This document shows, piece after piece, positions 44,343 to 53,238 of a stretch of DNA of 53,238 bases. Under the pieces are notes generated by a model. It was not told the origin of the DNA. It saw only the letters and a list, made by a program, of their open reading frames with translations, and made no database searches. Within the stretch, counting starts at the first letter, position 1. Each line of letters begins with the position of its first letter. Source of the stretch: an uncultured Lentisphaeria bacterium (lineage in GTDB: Bacteria > Verrucomicrobiota > Lentisphaeria > Victivallales > Victivallaceae); assembly GCA_903831825.1 (NCBI GenBank), contig CAIKZE010000287.1, positions 1 through 53,238 on the forward strand, in the 5' to 3' direction. Both the position numbers and the translations under genes were made by a program.

Positions 44343-45440
44343 ATGAACTATTCGAGAATTCCCGACTGGGAACATCTGCGTAAGAGATATGTGGCTTTCT
44401 GGAACAATCAGGTGGAAGGAAATGCCATTATCGCCCATATTCAGAATCCCAATCCGTCAGCCGGCAAAATCCCTCCTGAACCATGGATGGCGGAAGCATC
44501 AGAGTCGAAATATCTGAACCCGGAAAAATTATACCGGAGAAAGCAATGGCTCCGCACGTTCTGGAACTGGCATGCCGATTTGTTCAAATATGAAATTCCT
44601 TCCTACGGGCCGAATATCTTTGCCGGGTTCTGCGGCGGCAGGGTGGAATTCGGGGCTGATACCGTATGGCATGAACCGGTGATAAGTTCGGTTGACGAAT
44701 TTCCCAAAATCCATTTCGACCAGAATAATATTTATTGGAAAGCGCTGCTGGAAAGCATTGATTATGCGATCAAAAACCTTTCCGGGAAAGTCCATATCGG
44801 GCTGCCGGATTTCGGCGGACCTGCTGATTGGATATCAACTTTCATGGGCACGGAAAACTTCCTTATCGCATGCATTGAGGAACCGGATAAAATGCGCGAT
44901 TTCGCATTGCGCCTGGCGGATGAGTGCAATGGAGCGTTCGATATTGTTTATGACATTATCAGCCGCGCCAATGACGGTTCGGTCAACTGGATGCCGGTGT
45001 GGCATCCGGGGAAAATGGGAACAGTCCAGGATGACATGGCGATTAATTTTTCTCCGGAGATGTTCGCCGACCTGTTTATGCCGGCCATCAGTAAAATGGC
45101 CGGGCATACGGAGAAAACGGTGATGCACTGGCATGACGGCTGCGCCCAGCACCTCGACAAGATTCTGCTTGAAAAGGAGATTGACTTGATCCAATTCGGC
45201 CATGACCCCAATACCGGCTCTTTCCGGAATTTTCTCGCGCACATGCGGAAGATTCAGGAGGCCGGTAAAAAGCTGTTCATCAGTTGTGTCGAAGCCGAAG
45301 ATGTCGAATTTTTTATTGATAATCTGGACCCGCGGGGGCTGATGATGATTATCAATACTGAAAATGACGATGCTTCCGCGAAAATGGAGGAAAGTGTCCG
45401 GATTTGGACGGAACGGCGACTGAATAGAATAAAACATTAA
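44343..45440 (+). CDS. URO-D-family protein E (divergent)
   Basis: 365 residues. The fold is recognisable from FCGGRVEFGADTVWHEPV, GLPDFGGPADWISTFMGTENFLIACIEEPDKMRDF, FSPEMFADLFMPAISKMAGH and VMHWHDGCAQHLDKIL. The motif position is His-Trp-His-Asp-Gly-Cys, close to but not the standard HxC, and a later Cys occurs in LFISCVEAED. It is the most distant of the five URO-D proteins here. GGGAG precedes the ATG. It ends a run of tightly spaced genes and is followed by the nested palindrome. Confidence 0.65.
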   Translation: MNYSRIPDWEHLRKRYVAFWNNQVEGNAIIAHIQNPNPSAGKIPPEPWMAEASESKYLNPEKLYRRKQWLRTFWNWHADLFKYEIPSYGPNIFAGFCGGRVEFGADTVWHEPVISSVDEFPKIHFDQNNIYWKALLESIDYAIKNLSGKVHIGLPDFGGPADWISTFMGTENFLIACIEEPDKMRDFALRLADECNGAFDIVYDIISRANDGSVNWMPVWHPGKMGTVQDDMAINFSPEMFADLFMPAISKMAGHTEKTVMHWHDGCAQHLDKILLEKEIDLIQFGHDPNTGSFRNFLAHMRKIQEAGKKLFISCVEAEDVEFFIDNLDPRGLMMIINTENDDASAKMEESVRIWTERRLNRIKH

Positions 45441-45447
45441 CATTGTT

Positions 45448-45613
45448 TAAGGAGTTGTTAAGAAATAAACTTGACAAGTTTCGCGAAATATCCCGAAGTG
45501 ATTTTGGGAATTGCCGGTGAGGAGCATACCTCCAGGTATGTAACGAACCGGCAAACACAAAGGCATTCGGGAGAATCGCGAAGATGTAAAGGTTATTTTT
45601 GAACGGCTCCTAA
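45448..45613 (+). repeat. Nested palindromic element (four stems plus outer arms)
   Basis: The core 45480-45582 pairs as four nested perfect stems: TTCGCGA/TCGCGAA (45480-45486, 45576-45582), TCCCGAA/TTCGGGA (45491-45497, 45566-45572), TTGCCGGT/ACCGGCAA (45511-45518, 45547-45554) and CATACC/GGTATG (45525-45530, 45535-45540). Outside it an imperfect arm pairs about 45448-45470 with 45592-45613. A perfect AACTTG-A-CAAGTT palindrome lies at 45468-45480. The whole can fold as one long hairpin in the leader of the GH1 gene. It may be a REP/MITE-type mobile palindrome, an mRNA processing or stability element, or a terminator. Confidence 0.75.
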
Positions 45614-45622
45614 AGGTAATAA

Positions 45623-46999
<1,377 letters not shown>

Positions 47000-47012
47000 G
47001 GATTAAAACAAA

Positions 47013-48179
47013 ATGTCACAGAAACCAATGAATTTTGCCGTAATCGGCTGCGGAGCAATGGCCCGCGGGCAGCACATCCCGAACATTGCCAAATCGCCCA
47101 AAACCGTATTGCACACCTGCTGCGATCTTTCGGACGAAGCGCTCAAGGAATGCAAGGAAGTTTATGGCGCGCTGAACATCTGTAAAGATTGGCATGAAGC
47201 CATTATGAATCCGGAAGTTGAAGCCATCTGTCTGGTGACAACCGAAAAATTGCGTTTGCCGGTGATAAAATTGGCGGCAGAGTACGGCAAACCGGTTTAT
47301 GTGGAAAAGCCGCTGGCCACCACCCTGGAAGAAGTATATGCGATTCAGAAAATAGTGAAGGAAAGCGGAATCCCCTTTTGCGTCGGGCACAACCGCCGCA
47401 ACAGTCCGGCAATGATTGACGCGCACCGCATTTTCCGGAATCAGATGGAGAATCCGCAGATTTGTGAATGGCGCTGGGACCGGGAAGGCGCTTCCCGCCC
47501 GAAACGTCAGGATGACGGGGTGGCGACATTCTGCTGCCGGATCAATGACGACTGGTACTCATGGAAAAGCTGGGTTTTCGATAAAACCCAGGCTCCGCAC
47601 GGCCCGATGCTGTTTGAAATGACCCATTTTACGGATATTTGCAACTGGTTCCTGGCGAGTGAGCCGACGGAAGTGGTTGCGGTTGAAACCGGCATGCTGA
47701 ATCATGCGATCATCGTCAAATACGCCGGCGGGGAAATCGCGACCCTGACCTTGTGCGGCAACGGCACTTTCGGCTATCCGAAAGAGCTGTATGAAGCCAT
47801 GGGCAACGGCAGCATGGTCGTCTGCGATCATATGTGCGAAGTGCGCACCGCCGGCATAAAAAATGTTCCCGCCCGCATCATTTATCCTTTCAATAACGAC
47901 CGTCATCCGAATGTCGGCACACAGGGCGGCATTGCCGGATGGCTGGAAAAGAAAGCCGCCGCCTGTCAGGATGTTTTGGATAAAAACGACCAGAAACTCC
48001 AGTTCACCGCCGAACCGGACAAAGGACATGCCCAGGCAATTAGCCGTTTTGTCGATCAAATCCGGGGGAACGGAGAGGTTGTCTGCGGAGTTGACGATGC
48101 GGTCATGGCAACCCGCGTGGCGTTTGCCGCGATTAAATCCGCACAGGAAAAACGTATTGTCAAAATGGAAGAAATCTAA
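47013..48179 (+). CDS. Gfo/Idh/MocA-family oxidoreductase
   Basis: 388 residues. NFAVIGCGAMARGQHIP is the dinucleotide-binding GxGxxA-type start; VYVEKPLATTLEEV has the EKP motif; GPMLFEMTHFTDICNWFL has the substrate-loop EMTHFTD with His and Asp. VCGVDDAVMATRVAFAAIKSAQEK is a typical C-terminal helix. It is not a close copy of the oxidoreductase at 33149-34159, so it probably acts on another sugar. It is the last gene of locus B, 13 bases after GH1, with AAGGA upstream. Confidence 0.88.
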   Translation: MSQKPMNFAVIGCGAMARGQHIPNIAKSPKTVLHTCCDLSDEALKECKEVYGALNICKDWHEAIMNPEVEAICLVTTEKLRLPVIKLAAEYGKPVYVEKPLATTLEEVYAIQKIVKESGIPFCVGHNRRNSPAMIDAHRIFRNQMENPQICEWRWDREGASRPKRQDDGVATFCCRINDDWYSWKSWVFDKTQAPHGPMLFEMTHFTDICNWFLASEPTEVVAVETGMLNHAIIVKYAGGEIATLTLCGNGTFGYPKELYEAMGNGSMVVCDHMCEVRTAGIKNVPARIIYPFNNDRHPNVGTQGGIAGWLEKKAAACQDVLDKNDQKLQFTAEPDKGHAQAISRFVDQIRGNGEVVCGVDDAVMATRVAFAAIKSAQEKRIVKMEEI

Positions 48180-48200
48180 TCATACAAATCGCGCCTGAAA

Positions 48201-48222
48201 ATGCCGGTCGTCTGACCGGCAT
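48201..48222. terminator. Hairpin between convergent genes
   Basis: A perfect 9-bp stem ATGCCGGTC/GACCGGCAT with loop GTCT lies between the locus B end and the serA end. There is no strong T-run on either side; likely a shared transcript-end structure. Confidence 0.6.
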
Positions 48223-48253
48223 GACGCGCTAATGTGAAAATCTGCAAAACCGA

Positions 48254-49828
48254 TTAAGGATTGTAGCTGAACTGGAAAACGGCTACCGCTTTAATCATGG
48301 CTTTGATCTTCTCAATCAGTTCTTTTGGAACTTCCACATTGGTTTTGATGACCGCCAGCGAACGTCCGGCTTTCAAATCCTGCGGGGCGCGGATATCAAT
48401 GATGTTGATATGTTTTTCTCCAAGAATGCTGGCTATCTTGCCGATCACGCCCGGTTCGTCGCTGTATTCGGCGAACAGATTATGCCCGGTGGGTTCCAGA
48501 TAAAGTTTGTCAAAATTGTTGATCCTGGAGACCATCAGGTTGCTCTCCGTGATGGTGCCGCGGACGCTGGCCTTGCTGATTTTGTCGCCGCCGGCGAACA
48601 AGTCAATTGTCATGGCTTCCCCGTAATGTTTCCCTTCATCGGTGGCGCGGTTGACCAGTTCGATGCCGCGATTCTTCAGAAAACTTTCGGCGTCGGTTAA
48701 ATCCATCGACGGATCAAATTCCCCGGAAATCCCAGCGGCAATCGGGGCGGTCATCCATTTGGCATACGGTTGCAAATCGCCGTAGAAACTGGTTTCAACC
48801 CTTGACGGATTAACCCCTTTGCCGAAGTAGCAGCGGACAATGCTGGTGAGCACATACGCCAGACGCTGATAACTGGCGTCCAGACCGTCCGGAATGCCTT
48901 TGTTCACCACGCAATTGGTGATGCCGTGTTCAAAATACTCGATCACCTGTTCGGCGGAGCGTTTCGACGCCTCCATGTTGGCTTCTTTGGTATTTGCGCC
49001 AAGGTGCGGCAGCATCAGGTCGGCAATATCGGCAACCGGTTTTTCGCCCGGTTCGTCTTTCGGATAAACGTCAGTGCAAAACAGGATTTTCTTTTCTTTT
49101 TTGATTTCGCGGAGGTCGCCTTCGTTAATGATGCCGGACCTGGCGCAGTTGACCAGCACCGCGCCGTCTTTCATCAGCGACAACAGGTTGCGGTTGACCA
49201 TGCCTTTGGTTTCGTTGTTTTCGGGAATGTGCAGCGAGATAAAATCGGATTCGGCGAAAATCTTTTCAACCGAGCAGAGTTCAACCCCGAGTTTTTCCGC
49301 CATTCCCGGAGCGATCATCGGATCGAAGCCGAGTATCTTCATTTCGAAGCCTTCCAGGCGCTTGATCAGCAGGCGGCCGATATTGCCCAGGCCGAGGATG
49401 CCGATGGTTTTATTGGTGATTTCGCGGCCCAGCATTTTGCCTTTTTCCCATTGTCCGGCGCGGGTGGTGATGTCGCCCGGAACCACGAATCTGCATACTG
49501 CCAGAATCATGGCAACCACTTCTTCGGCGACTGCATTGGAGTTGGCGCCGGGAGTATTCATGACGTCAATATTTTTTCTTCTGGCGTACTTGGTGTCAAT
49601 CGTATTGTAGCCGGCGCCGGCGCGCACAATCAGGCGCAGTTGCGGCAGGGCGTCAATGATTTCCGGGGTGACTTTTTCGCTGCGCACAATCAGCACTTCC
49701 GCGTCGGAATTGGCCTTGACCAGTTCTTCCATCGGAGTTGTCGCATCCAGTACGACCGTATAGCCTTTGTCAACTAAAATGTTGGCGGCAAACTTATCCA
49801 GCTTGGTGGGAATCAATACTTTCTTCAT
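48254..49828 (-). CDS. serA: D-3-phosphoglycerate dehydrogenase
   Basis: 524 residues, the long form with catalytic, intervening and ACT domains. It has VRAGAGYNTID, the NAD-binding GILGLGNIGRLL, Arg in NCARSGIINE, Glu in the DEPGEKP region and the catalytic His in LPHLGANT (usually TPHLGAST). The allosteric-substrate-binding region is at about 320-445 and an ACT domain (EPGVIGKIASILGEKHINI) is C-terminal. It makes 3-phosphohydroxypyruvate, the first step of serine synthesis, and is usually inhibited by serine through ACT. GGAG precedes the start. Confidence 0.95.
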   Translation of the reverse strand: MKKVLIPTKLDKFAANILVDKGYTVVLDATTPMEELVKANSDAEVLIVRSEKVTPEIIDALPQLRLIVRAGAGYNTIDTKYARRKNIDVMNTPGANSNAVAEEVVAMILAVCRFVVPGDITTRAGQWEKGKMLGREITNKTIGILGLGNIGRLLIKRLEGFEMKILGFDPMIAPGMAEKLGVELCSVEKIFAESDFISLHIPENNETKGMVNRNLLSLMKDGAVLVNCARSGIINEGDLREIKKEKKILFCTDVYPKDEPGEKPVADIADLMLPHLGANTKEANMEASKRSAEQVIEYFEHGITNCVVNKGIPDGLDASYQRLAYVLTSIVRCYFGKGVNPSRVETSFYGDLQPYAKWMTAPIAAGISGEFDPSMDLTDAESFLKNRGIELVNRATDEGKHYGEAMTIDLFAGGDKISKASVRGTITESNLMVSRINNFDKLYLEPTGHNLFAEYSDEPGVIGKIASILGEKHINIIDIRAPQDLKAGRSLAVIKTNVEVPKELIEKIKAMIKAVAVFQFSYNP

Positions 49829-50101
49829 AATTATCGTTCTCCGTTCTGTAAAAACGTTTATGGCCGCTAAACCCGGCCGTTATATTAAAATTTATATCCG
49901 GTAAAAATAATTCTTAAAACCTTCATTGCAATCCGTAATTTAAGCAATAAATAAAAAAATATGAATATCGAGGCGGACGCCTCGCAAGCCTTAGTGCTTG
50001 AATACGAACCAAGTTTAATCTCGTTTGATGGAAAATCCGGCGGATCAGGTTAAATTAGAATAGTTGAATGAGCAATTGTGTTTCTATAGCAGGGGGGATT
50101 T
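49829..50101. other. Divergent intergenic region with two hairpins
   Basis: This region must hold promoters for serA (minus) and the phosphatase (plus), but no strong consensus pair was seen. CGAGGC/GCCTCG (49969-49984) and CAAGC/GCTTG (49985-50000) form adjacent small hairpins. The phrases ATGAATATCG (49961-49970) and AATACGAACCAA (50001-50012) also occur, in the same order, in the element at 5728-6000. Confidence 0.5.
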
Positions 50102-50758
50102 ATGAAAATCATACTTATGCGACATGGAGAAAACGCCGGCGATCCTTTTGCCTGCCCGCCGCCGCCGGTAAAGGGTTTTCTCTCTGAGACCGGCGTAGAG
50201 CAAGCGGAAAAACTGCGCGAAACGCTGGCTAATACCGAAATCGGCGCGGCATTTTCATCGCCTTACGGCAGGGCTTTGCAGACTGCGGAAATCGTGATGG
50301 CGGGCAGGAATGTGGAAATAGCGATATTTGATTTTCTGAAAGAATGGGACTTCAACCCCTTGCTGAGAGAATTGCCCACGGCGGAATCCGATGCGATTAT
50401 TAACCGCTATCAGGCCGCGGATATTGAAGAAACTTGGAAAACCGAACTGGGCGAAGGCACTTTTGATTTGTATGCCAGAATCTGTCCGCCTTTTCTGGCG
50501 GAACTGAAAAAACTCGGGGTGCATGCCAGCGGCGGCGGATTCCGTATTGAACCGCGGGCGGAGGATTTGAACCTGGCCGTTTTTGCGCATGGCGGTTCGC
50601 TGGCTATTCTGCTGTCTTTCATTCTGGAAACCAGGCCGTTTCCGTTAAGCCGGTTCGCGTTTCAACTGGCCGGACCGGCGATTATTGACTTTATAAAACA
50701 CAAAGAAACTTATTATCCGCAACTGGTTATCGCGAGTACCGATTTTTTCAGGCCGTAG
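50102..50758 (+). CDS. Histidine phosphatase superfamily protein
   Basis: 218 residues. It opens ILMRHGEN, the RHG motif with the phospho-acceptor His, followed by LSETGVEQAEKL and SSPYGRALQTAEI. The second catalytic His lies in FAHGGSLAILL. This is the phosphoglycerate-mutase-like/SixA-like histidine phosphatase fold. Substrate is unclear; sugar phosphates or phosphoproteins are possible. The insertion GVHASGGGFRIEPRAED is unusual. A G-rich RBS (GGGGGG) precedes ATG. Confidence 0.88.
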   Translation: MKIILMRHGENAGDPFACPPPPVKGFLSETGVEQAEKLRETLANTEIGAAFSSPYGRALQTAEIVMAGRNVEIAIFDFLKEWDFNPLLRELPTAESDAIINRYQAADIEETWKTELGEGTFDLYARICPPFLAELKKLGVHASGGGFRIEPRAEDLNLAVFAHGGSLAILLSFILETRPFPLSRFAFQLAGPAIIDFIKHKETYYPQLVIASTDFFRP

Positions 50759-50826
50759 TTTAATCGTATAAGAATTTGTATTTTAACTGGGATATACAGG
50801 ATGTTTAAAGAGAGTAGTCAGTAGTC

Positions 50827-51067
50827 AGGATAAAACGGTATTACGGCATGACAGTTTAACGGTATTACAGTCAAACCGTAAAACCGCGGAGCCGTTAAAC
50901 CGGAAAAAGTTTTCTTTGTGCCTTTGTGTCTCTGTGGTTAAAAAGAGTTTCAAAAGAGGATAAAACGGTATTACGGCATGACAGTTTAACGGTATTACAG
51001 TCAAACCGTAAAACCGTGGAGCCGTTAAACCGGAAAAAGTTTTCTCTGTGTCTCTGTGGTTATAAAG
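50827..51067. repeat. Two tandem direct repeats, period 130 bases
   Basis: Copy 1 begins at 50827 and copy 2 at 50957, both starting AGGATAAAACGGTATTACGG. The first 90-odd bases differ at one position only (CCGCGG against CCGTGG). Then copy 2 lacks about 8 bases in the TTTGTG...CTCTGTGGTT part. Each copy repeats ACGGTATTAC internally. The CTCTGTGGTT phrase also occurs near 15841 and 16314. No gene is present between 50759 and 51089. Confidence 0.85.
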
Positions 51068-51089
51068 TCCCGGCGAAACTGGTTAAATT

Positions 51090-52922
51090 ATGAAAAAAAC
51101 TTTTTCTTTGAAAATTGTCGCGCTGGACGGAGTCTCTAAAACCATGATTCCGGCATGGGTCGTTTTAGCTGAATCCGGCAAAGTTGAGCAGCGAAAAGCT
51201 TTTCCGGGGGAAATTGAATTTTCGCTGCCGGAAGGAAAATATTCCATCACCGTCCATGCCGGTCTGGCGTATCAATATTCAAGGACGGAACTGAAACTTG
51301 AACGGAATACCACGGTTAAAATCGTACTGCGACCGTGGTTTGATTTTAAGGAGATGGGCCTTTTCACCGGGGACGCGCATAATCACATCAATTATCCGAC
51401 AGCCCCGGCAGCGCTGGTCACCTTCATGCAGGCGTCGGGGATCGACATGATTTCATTGTGCCAGGGATGGCTGACGCCGCCGGGGGCCTGGCTGGCCGGC
51501 GACGGGGAAAAACTTCATCAATATTTGAACAGCCTTTCCGCCGCCGATGCCCATATTTACATGGGGGCCGAGTTTCCGAAAACCCGGTTCGGACATGTCT
51601 GCTGGTGGCAGTTTCCGGTAATTTCCGATCCGCAAGGCTGTTACGATAGTTACCATGATATTGAATATTTCGCCGCGGCCGGCATTTCCAATAAGAAAAT
51701 CGTCAATCCGGCAGTGGAATTGCCTTATCACGGGGAATCGCCGCTGAACAAAATAATCAGATGGAAGAAACAGGGCGGAGTGTCGGCGGCGCCGCATCCG
51801 ACCAGTTGGTGGATGGATAATGAGCTGGCGTCGCTGATCTGCACCAATATCGCGGCGGATTTTTGTTTTGCTCTGCTTGCCGGAAAAATTTACGATTCGC
51901 TGACGGTGATGGGATACGACGCCGAGCACATCTTTTACCAGAATCTCTGGTTTCATCTTTTAAATGAAGGTTATCGAATTCCGGGCGTCGCGGAAACTGA
52001 CGGCGATTTGAGCGGCAGACATCAGGTTGGAGATTTCAGAACGTATGTTTATTGCGGAAGTGAAAGCTTTAAATTGAATCCTTTCCTGAAAAATCTGGCC
52101 GCCGGCAAATCTTTCATGACCAGCGGCCCGGCCCTTATCACCCTGCTGGACGGCAAATACCGTCCCGGCACAGTCGTGAAAAATGACGGACAGCCCCATA
52201 AACTTGCCGTTTCTGTTTTAAGCCATCCGGCGCCCGAAGAATATATTTCCTGGCTGGTTCTTTACAAAAACGGCAGGCCCTCGGAAATTATTGATGTCGA
52301 GTCTGAAAAGCTCAGGAGTTATAAGCATGAATTTATAATAAAGCCCGACCCCGGCTGCCGGACATGGTTCCTGGTCAAAGTTTTCGGCCGGAAACGGCCG
52401 CGCAAAAAAGCCTTTGCCGATATCATGGCCTATGCGGAGTCATGCGAAAAAGAAAAAAATACTGAATATATTGCGATAAAACAGGCGGCGTTTACCAATC
52501 CCTATTATTTCGAACCGGAATCGTTTCGTCCGCCGAAACTCCTGAAGCCAGCGTTTTCCGGGAAGATCACGGATGCGGCAACGCACCAGCCGCTAAAAGG
52601 AGTAAAGATTGAAATTTTCAATGAAGGCAATGTTATTAAAAGCGGCATTACCGGCGGCGGCGGCAATTTCAGATTTTCCGGAATTCCGCTTTCCGCCGAA
52701 CTGCAAATTTCCTGTGACGGCTATGACCGTCAGTTTAAGAGCATATATCTGGATTATCCGCCGCTGCGGAATTATTTTGAATCTGTTTACAGCGGAAAAT
52801 GGGCATTGGCCAACAAGTTGCTCCAGCCGGGACAAGTGCCGTGGACGGTATTCAGGTTTGATGAATTAAGACAGATGCTGTCGTCAATCCATTGGGATTT
52901 CGAACTGAAAAGAACGGTATAA
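51090..52922 (+). CDS. PHP-domain metallohydrolase (CehA/McbA-like) with carboxypeptidase-regulatory-like domain
   Basis: 610 residues. An N-terminal beta domain (about 1-88) precedes FTGDAHNHINYP (about 93-104), the metal-binding HxH of PHP hydrolases. More candidate ligands follow: MGAEFPKT, a His in AAPHPTSWW, and VAETDGD. The last part (about 490-560) is a carboxypeptidase-regulatory-like sandwich (GKITDAATHQPLKGVKIEIFNEG). Signal peptide absent, so probably cytoplasmic despite the extracellular look of its beta domains. There is no clear RBS. Phosphoester or carbamate hydrolysis is the family expectation; the substrate is unknown. Confidence 0.75.
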   Translation: MKKTFSLKIVALDGVSKTMIPAWVVLAESGKVEQRKAFPGEIEFSLPEGKYSITVHAGLAYQYSRTELKLERNTTVKIVLRPWFDFKEMGLFTGDAHNHINYPTAPAALVTFMQASGIDMISLCQGWLTPPGAWLAGDGEKLHQYLNSLSAADAHIYMGAEFPKTRFGHVCWWQFPVISDPQGCYDSYHDIEYFAAAGISNKKIVNPAVELPYHGESPLNKIIRWKKQGGVSAAPHPTSWWMDNELASLICTNIAADFCFALLAGKIYDSLTVMGYDAEHIFYQNLWFHLLNEGYRIPGVAETDGDLSGRHQVGDFRTYVYCGSESFKLNPFLKNLAAGKSFMTSGPALITLLDGKYRPGTVVKNDGQPHKLAVSVLSHPAPEEYISWLVLYKNGRPSEIIDVESEKLRSYKHEFIIKPDPGCRTWFLVKVFGRKRPRKKAFADIMAYAESCEKEKNTEYIAIKQAAFTNPYYFEPESFRPPKLLKPAFSGKITDAATHQPLKGVKIEIFNEGNVIKSGITGGGGNFRFSGIPLSAELQISCDGYDRQFKSIYLDYPPLRNYFESVYSGKWALANKLLQPGQVPWTVFRFDELRQMLSSIHWDFELKRTV

Positions 52923-52926
52923 ATTC

Positions 52927-53238
52927 GGCATGTTTCAAAAGGTAGTTGATACTTTTTGAAATGCCGCCATTGAGAGCCGTAGGCTCGAATCATGTTGTAG
53001 GGACGGATTTTAATCCGTCCACCATCCCCCCGCACATTTTGAGAGCCGTGGGCTCGAATCATATCAATCATTATATGTTTCGTTCCTACGGAACTCCAAA
53101 TTTATATTATCATTATTCACCGGACTAAAGTCCGGTGCTACAATATGTATCGCTCCGCCGGAGCTTATTTTGACTGTTTTGCTTTATTTTATCAGAGTGT
53201 TATGACATAAAAGTGTCAACTACCTTTTGAAACATGCC
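52927..53238. mobile_element. TIR-bounded non-coding element, reaching the window edge
   Basis: GGCATGTTTCAAAAGGTAGT... at 52927-52956 and its reverse complement at 53209-53238 match over 30 bases with one mismatch. The left end can also fold on itself (GGCATGTTTCAAAA with TTTTGAAATGCC). The interior holds two near-identical GAGAGCCGT-GGCTCGAATCAT copies (52971-52992 and 53040-53061), GGACGGA/TCCGTCC, ACCGGACT/AGTCCGGT and GCTCCG/CGGAGC palindromes, and no gene. This fits a MITE-like element or a composite of dispersed palindromes; the right end may extend beyond the window. Confidence 0.65.

Noticed and set aside
48926-49777. 283-codon plus-strand frame over serA
   Set aside because: Antisense shadow rich in Phe, Gly and His from the GC-skewed codons of serA; serA itself is unmistakable.
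52946-53128. 60-codon frame in the terminal element
   Set aside because: It translates the duplicated GAGAGCCGT-GGCTCGAATCAT phrase (LRAVGSNH twice) and has no RBS.

Overview
The window looks like a chromosomal segment of a Lentisphaerota (Victivallales-type) bacterium or a close PVC relative. This is inferred from three things. Two pseudopilin-like proteins combine an FTLIELLI-type N-terminus with a C-terminal H-x9-DG motif. There are several URO-D-fold proteins and Gfo/Idh/MocA oxidoreductases among glycosidases. GntR/LacI hybrid regulators are present, while no SusC/SusD pair is seen. Housekeeping genes are dispersed among carbohydrate genes, and intergenic DNA carries palindromic or TIR-bounded repeats. 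No transposase, CRISPR array, rRNA or phage gene was found.

Layout. 1-1240: the end of a Sel1-repeat protein, a tiny hydrophobic ORF between hairpins, and tRNA-Val(UAC). 1241-5531: an RND efflux adaptor and pump behind a good sigma70 promoter. 5728-6000: a short element with perfect 26-bp inverted ends. 6060-9194: citrate synthase, a convergent aldehyde dehydrogenase, and a small exported metal-binding protein. 9528-15253 (minus strand): operon A, consisting of a GntR/LacI regulator, a pseudopilin, a secreted LamG-glycosidase-like protein and a DUF4434-like protein. It has a consensus promoter overlapped by a palindrome. 15330-16440: gene-free and repeat-rich. 16575-21451: ffh, two proteins of unknown function, a YkgJ-type protein, gmk, a stand-alone coaC and a 30-residue small-protein gene.

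21655-48179 (plus strand): a roughly 26-kb glycan-use locus B. It opens with the same order as operon A: GntR/LacI regulator, pseudopilin, secreted hydrolase-like protein. Two further exported proteins with homologous C-terminal modules follow, then three URO-D-family proteins, a Gfo/Idh/MocA oxidoreductase, a sugar isomerase/epimerase, a Na+/solute symporter, GH38, URO-D, an M55 aminopeptidase, GH35, URO-D, GH1, and a second Gfo/Idh/MocA protein. The simplest reading is extracellular attack, sodium-driven uptake, cytoplasmic trimming by GH38/GH35/GH1, then oxidation and isomerisation of the released sugars. The five URO-D-like proteins may act on methylated or otherwise modified sugars, but this is inference; only two carry the HxC...C zinc-ligand pattern of methyl-cobalamin transferases.

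48254-52922: convergent serA, a histidine phosphatase, a duplicated 130-bp repeat, and a PHP-domain hydrolase. The window ends in a second TIR-bounded element.

Most worth following up: the repeated regulator-pseudopilin-secreted hydrolase module with strong promoter/operator pairs, the multiple URO-D proteins, and the structured non-coding elements.
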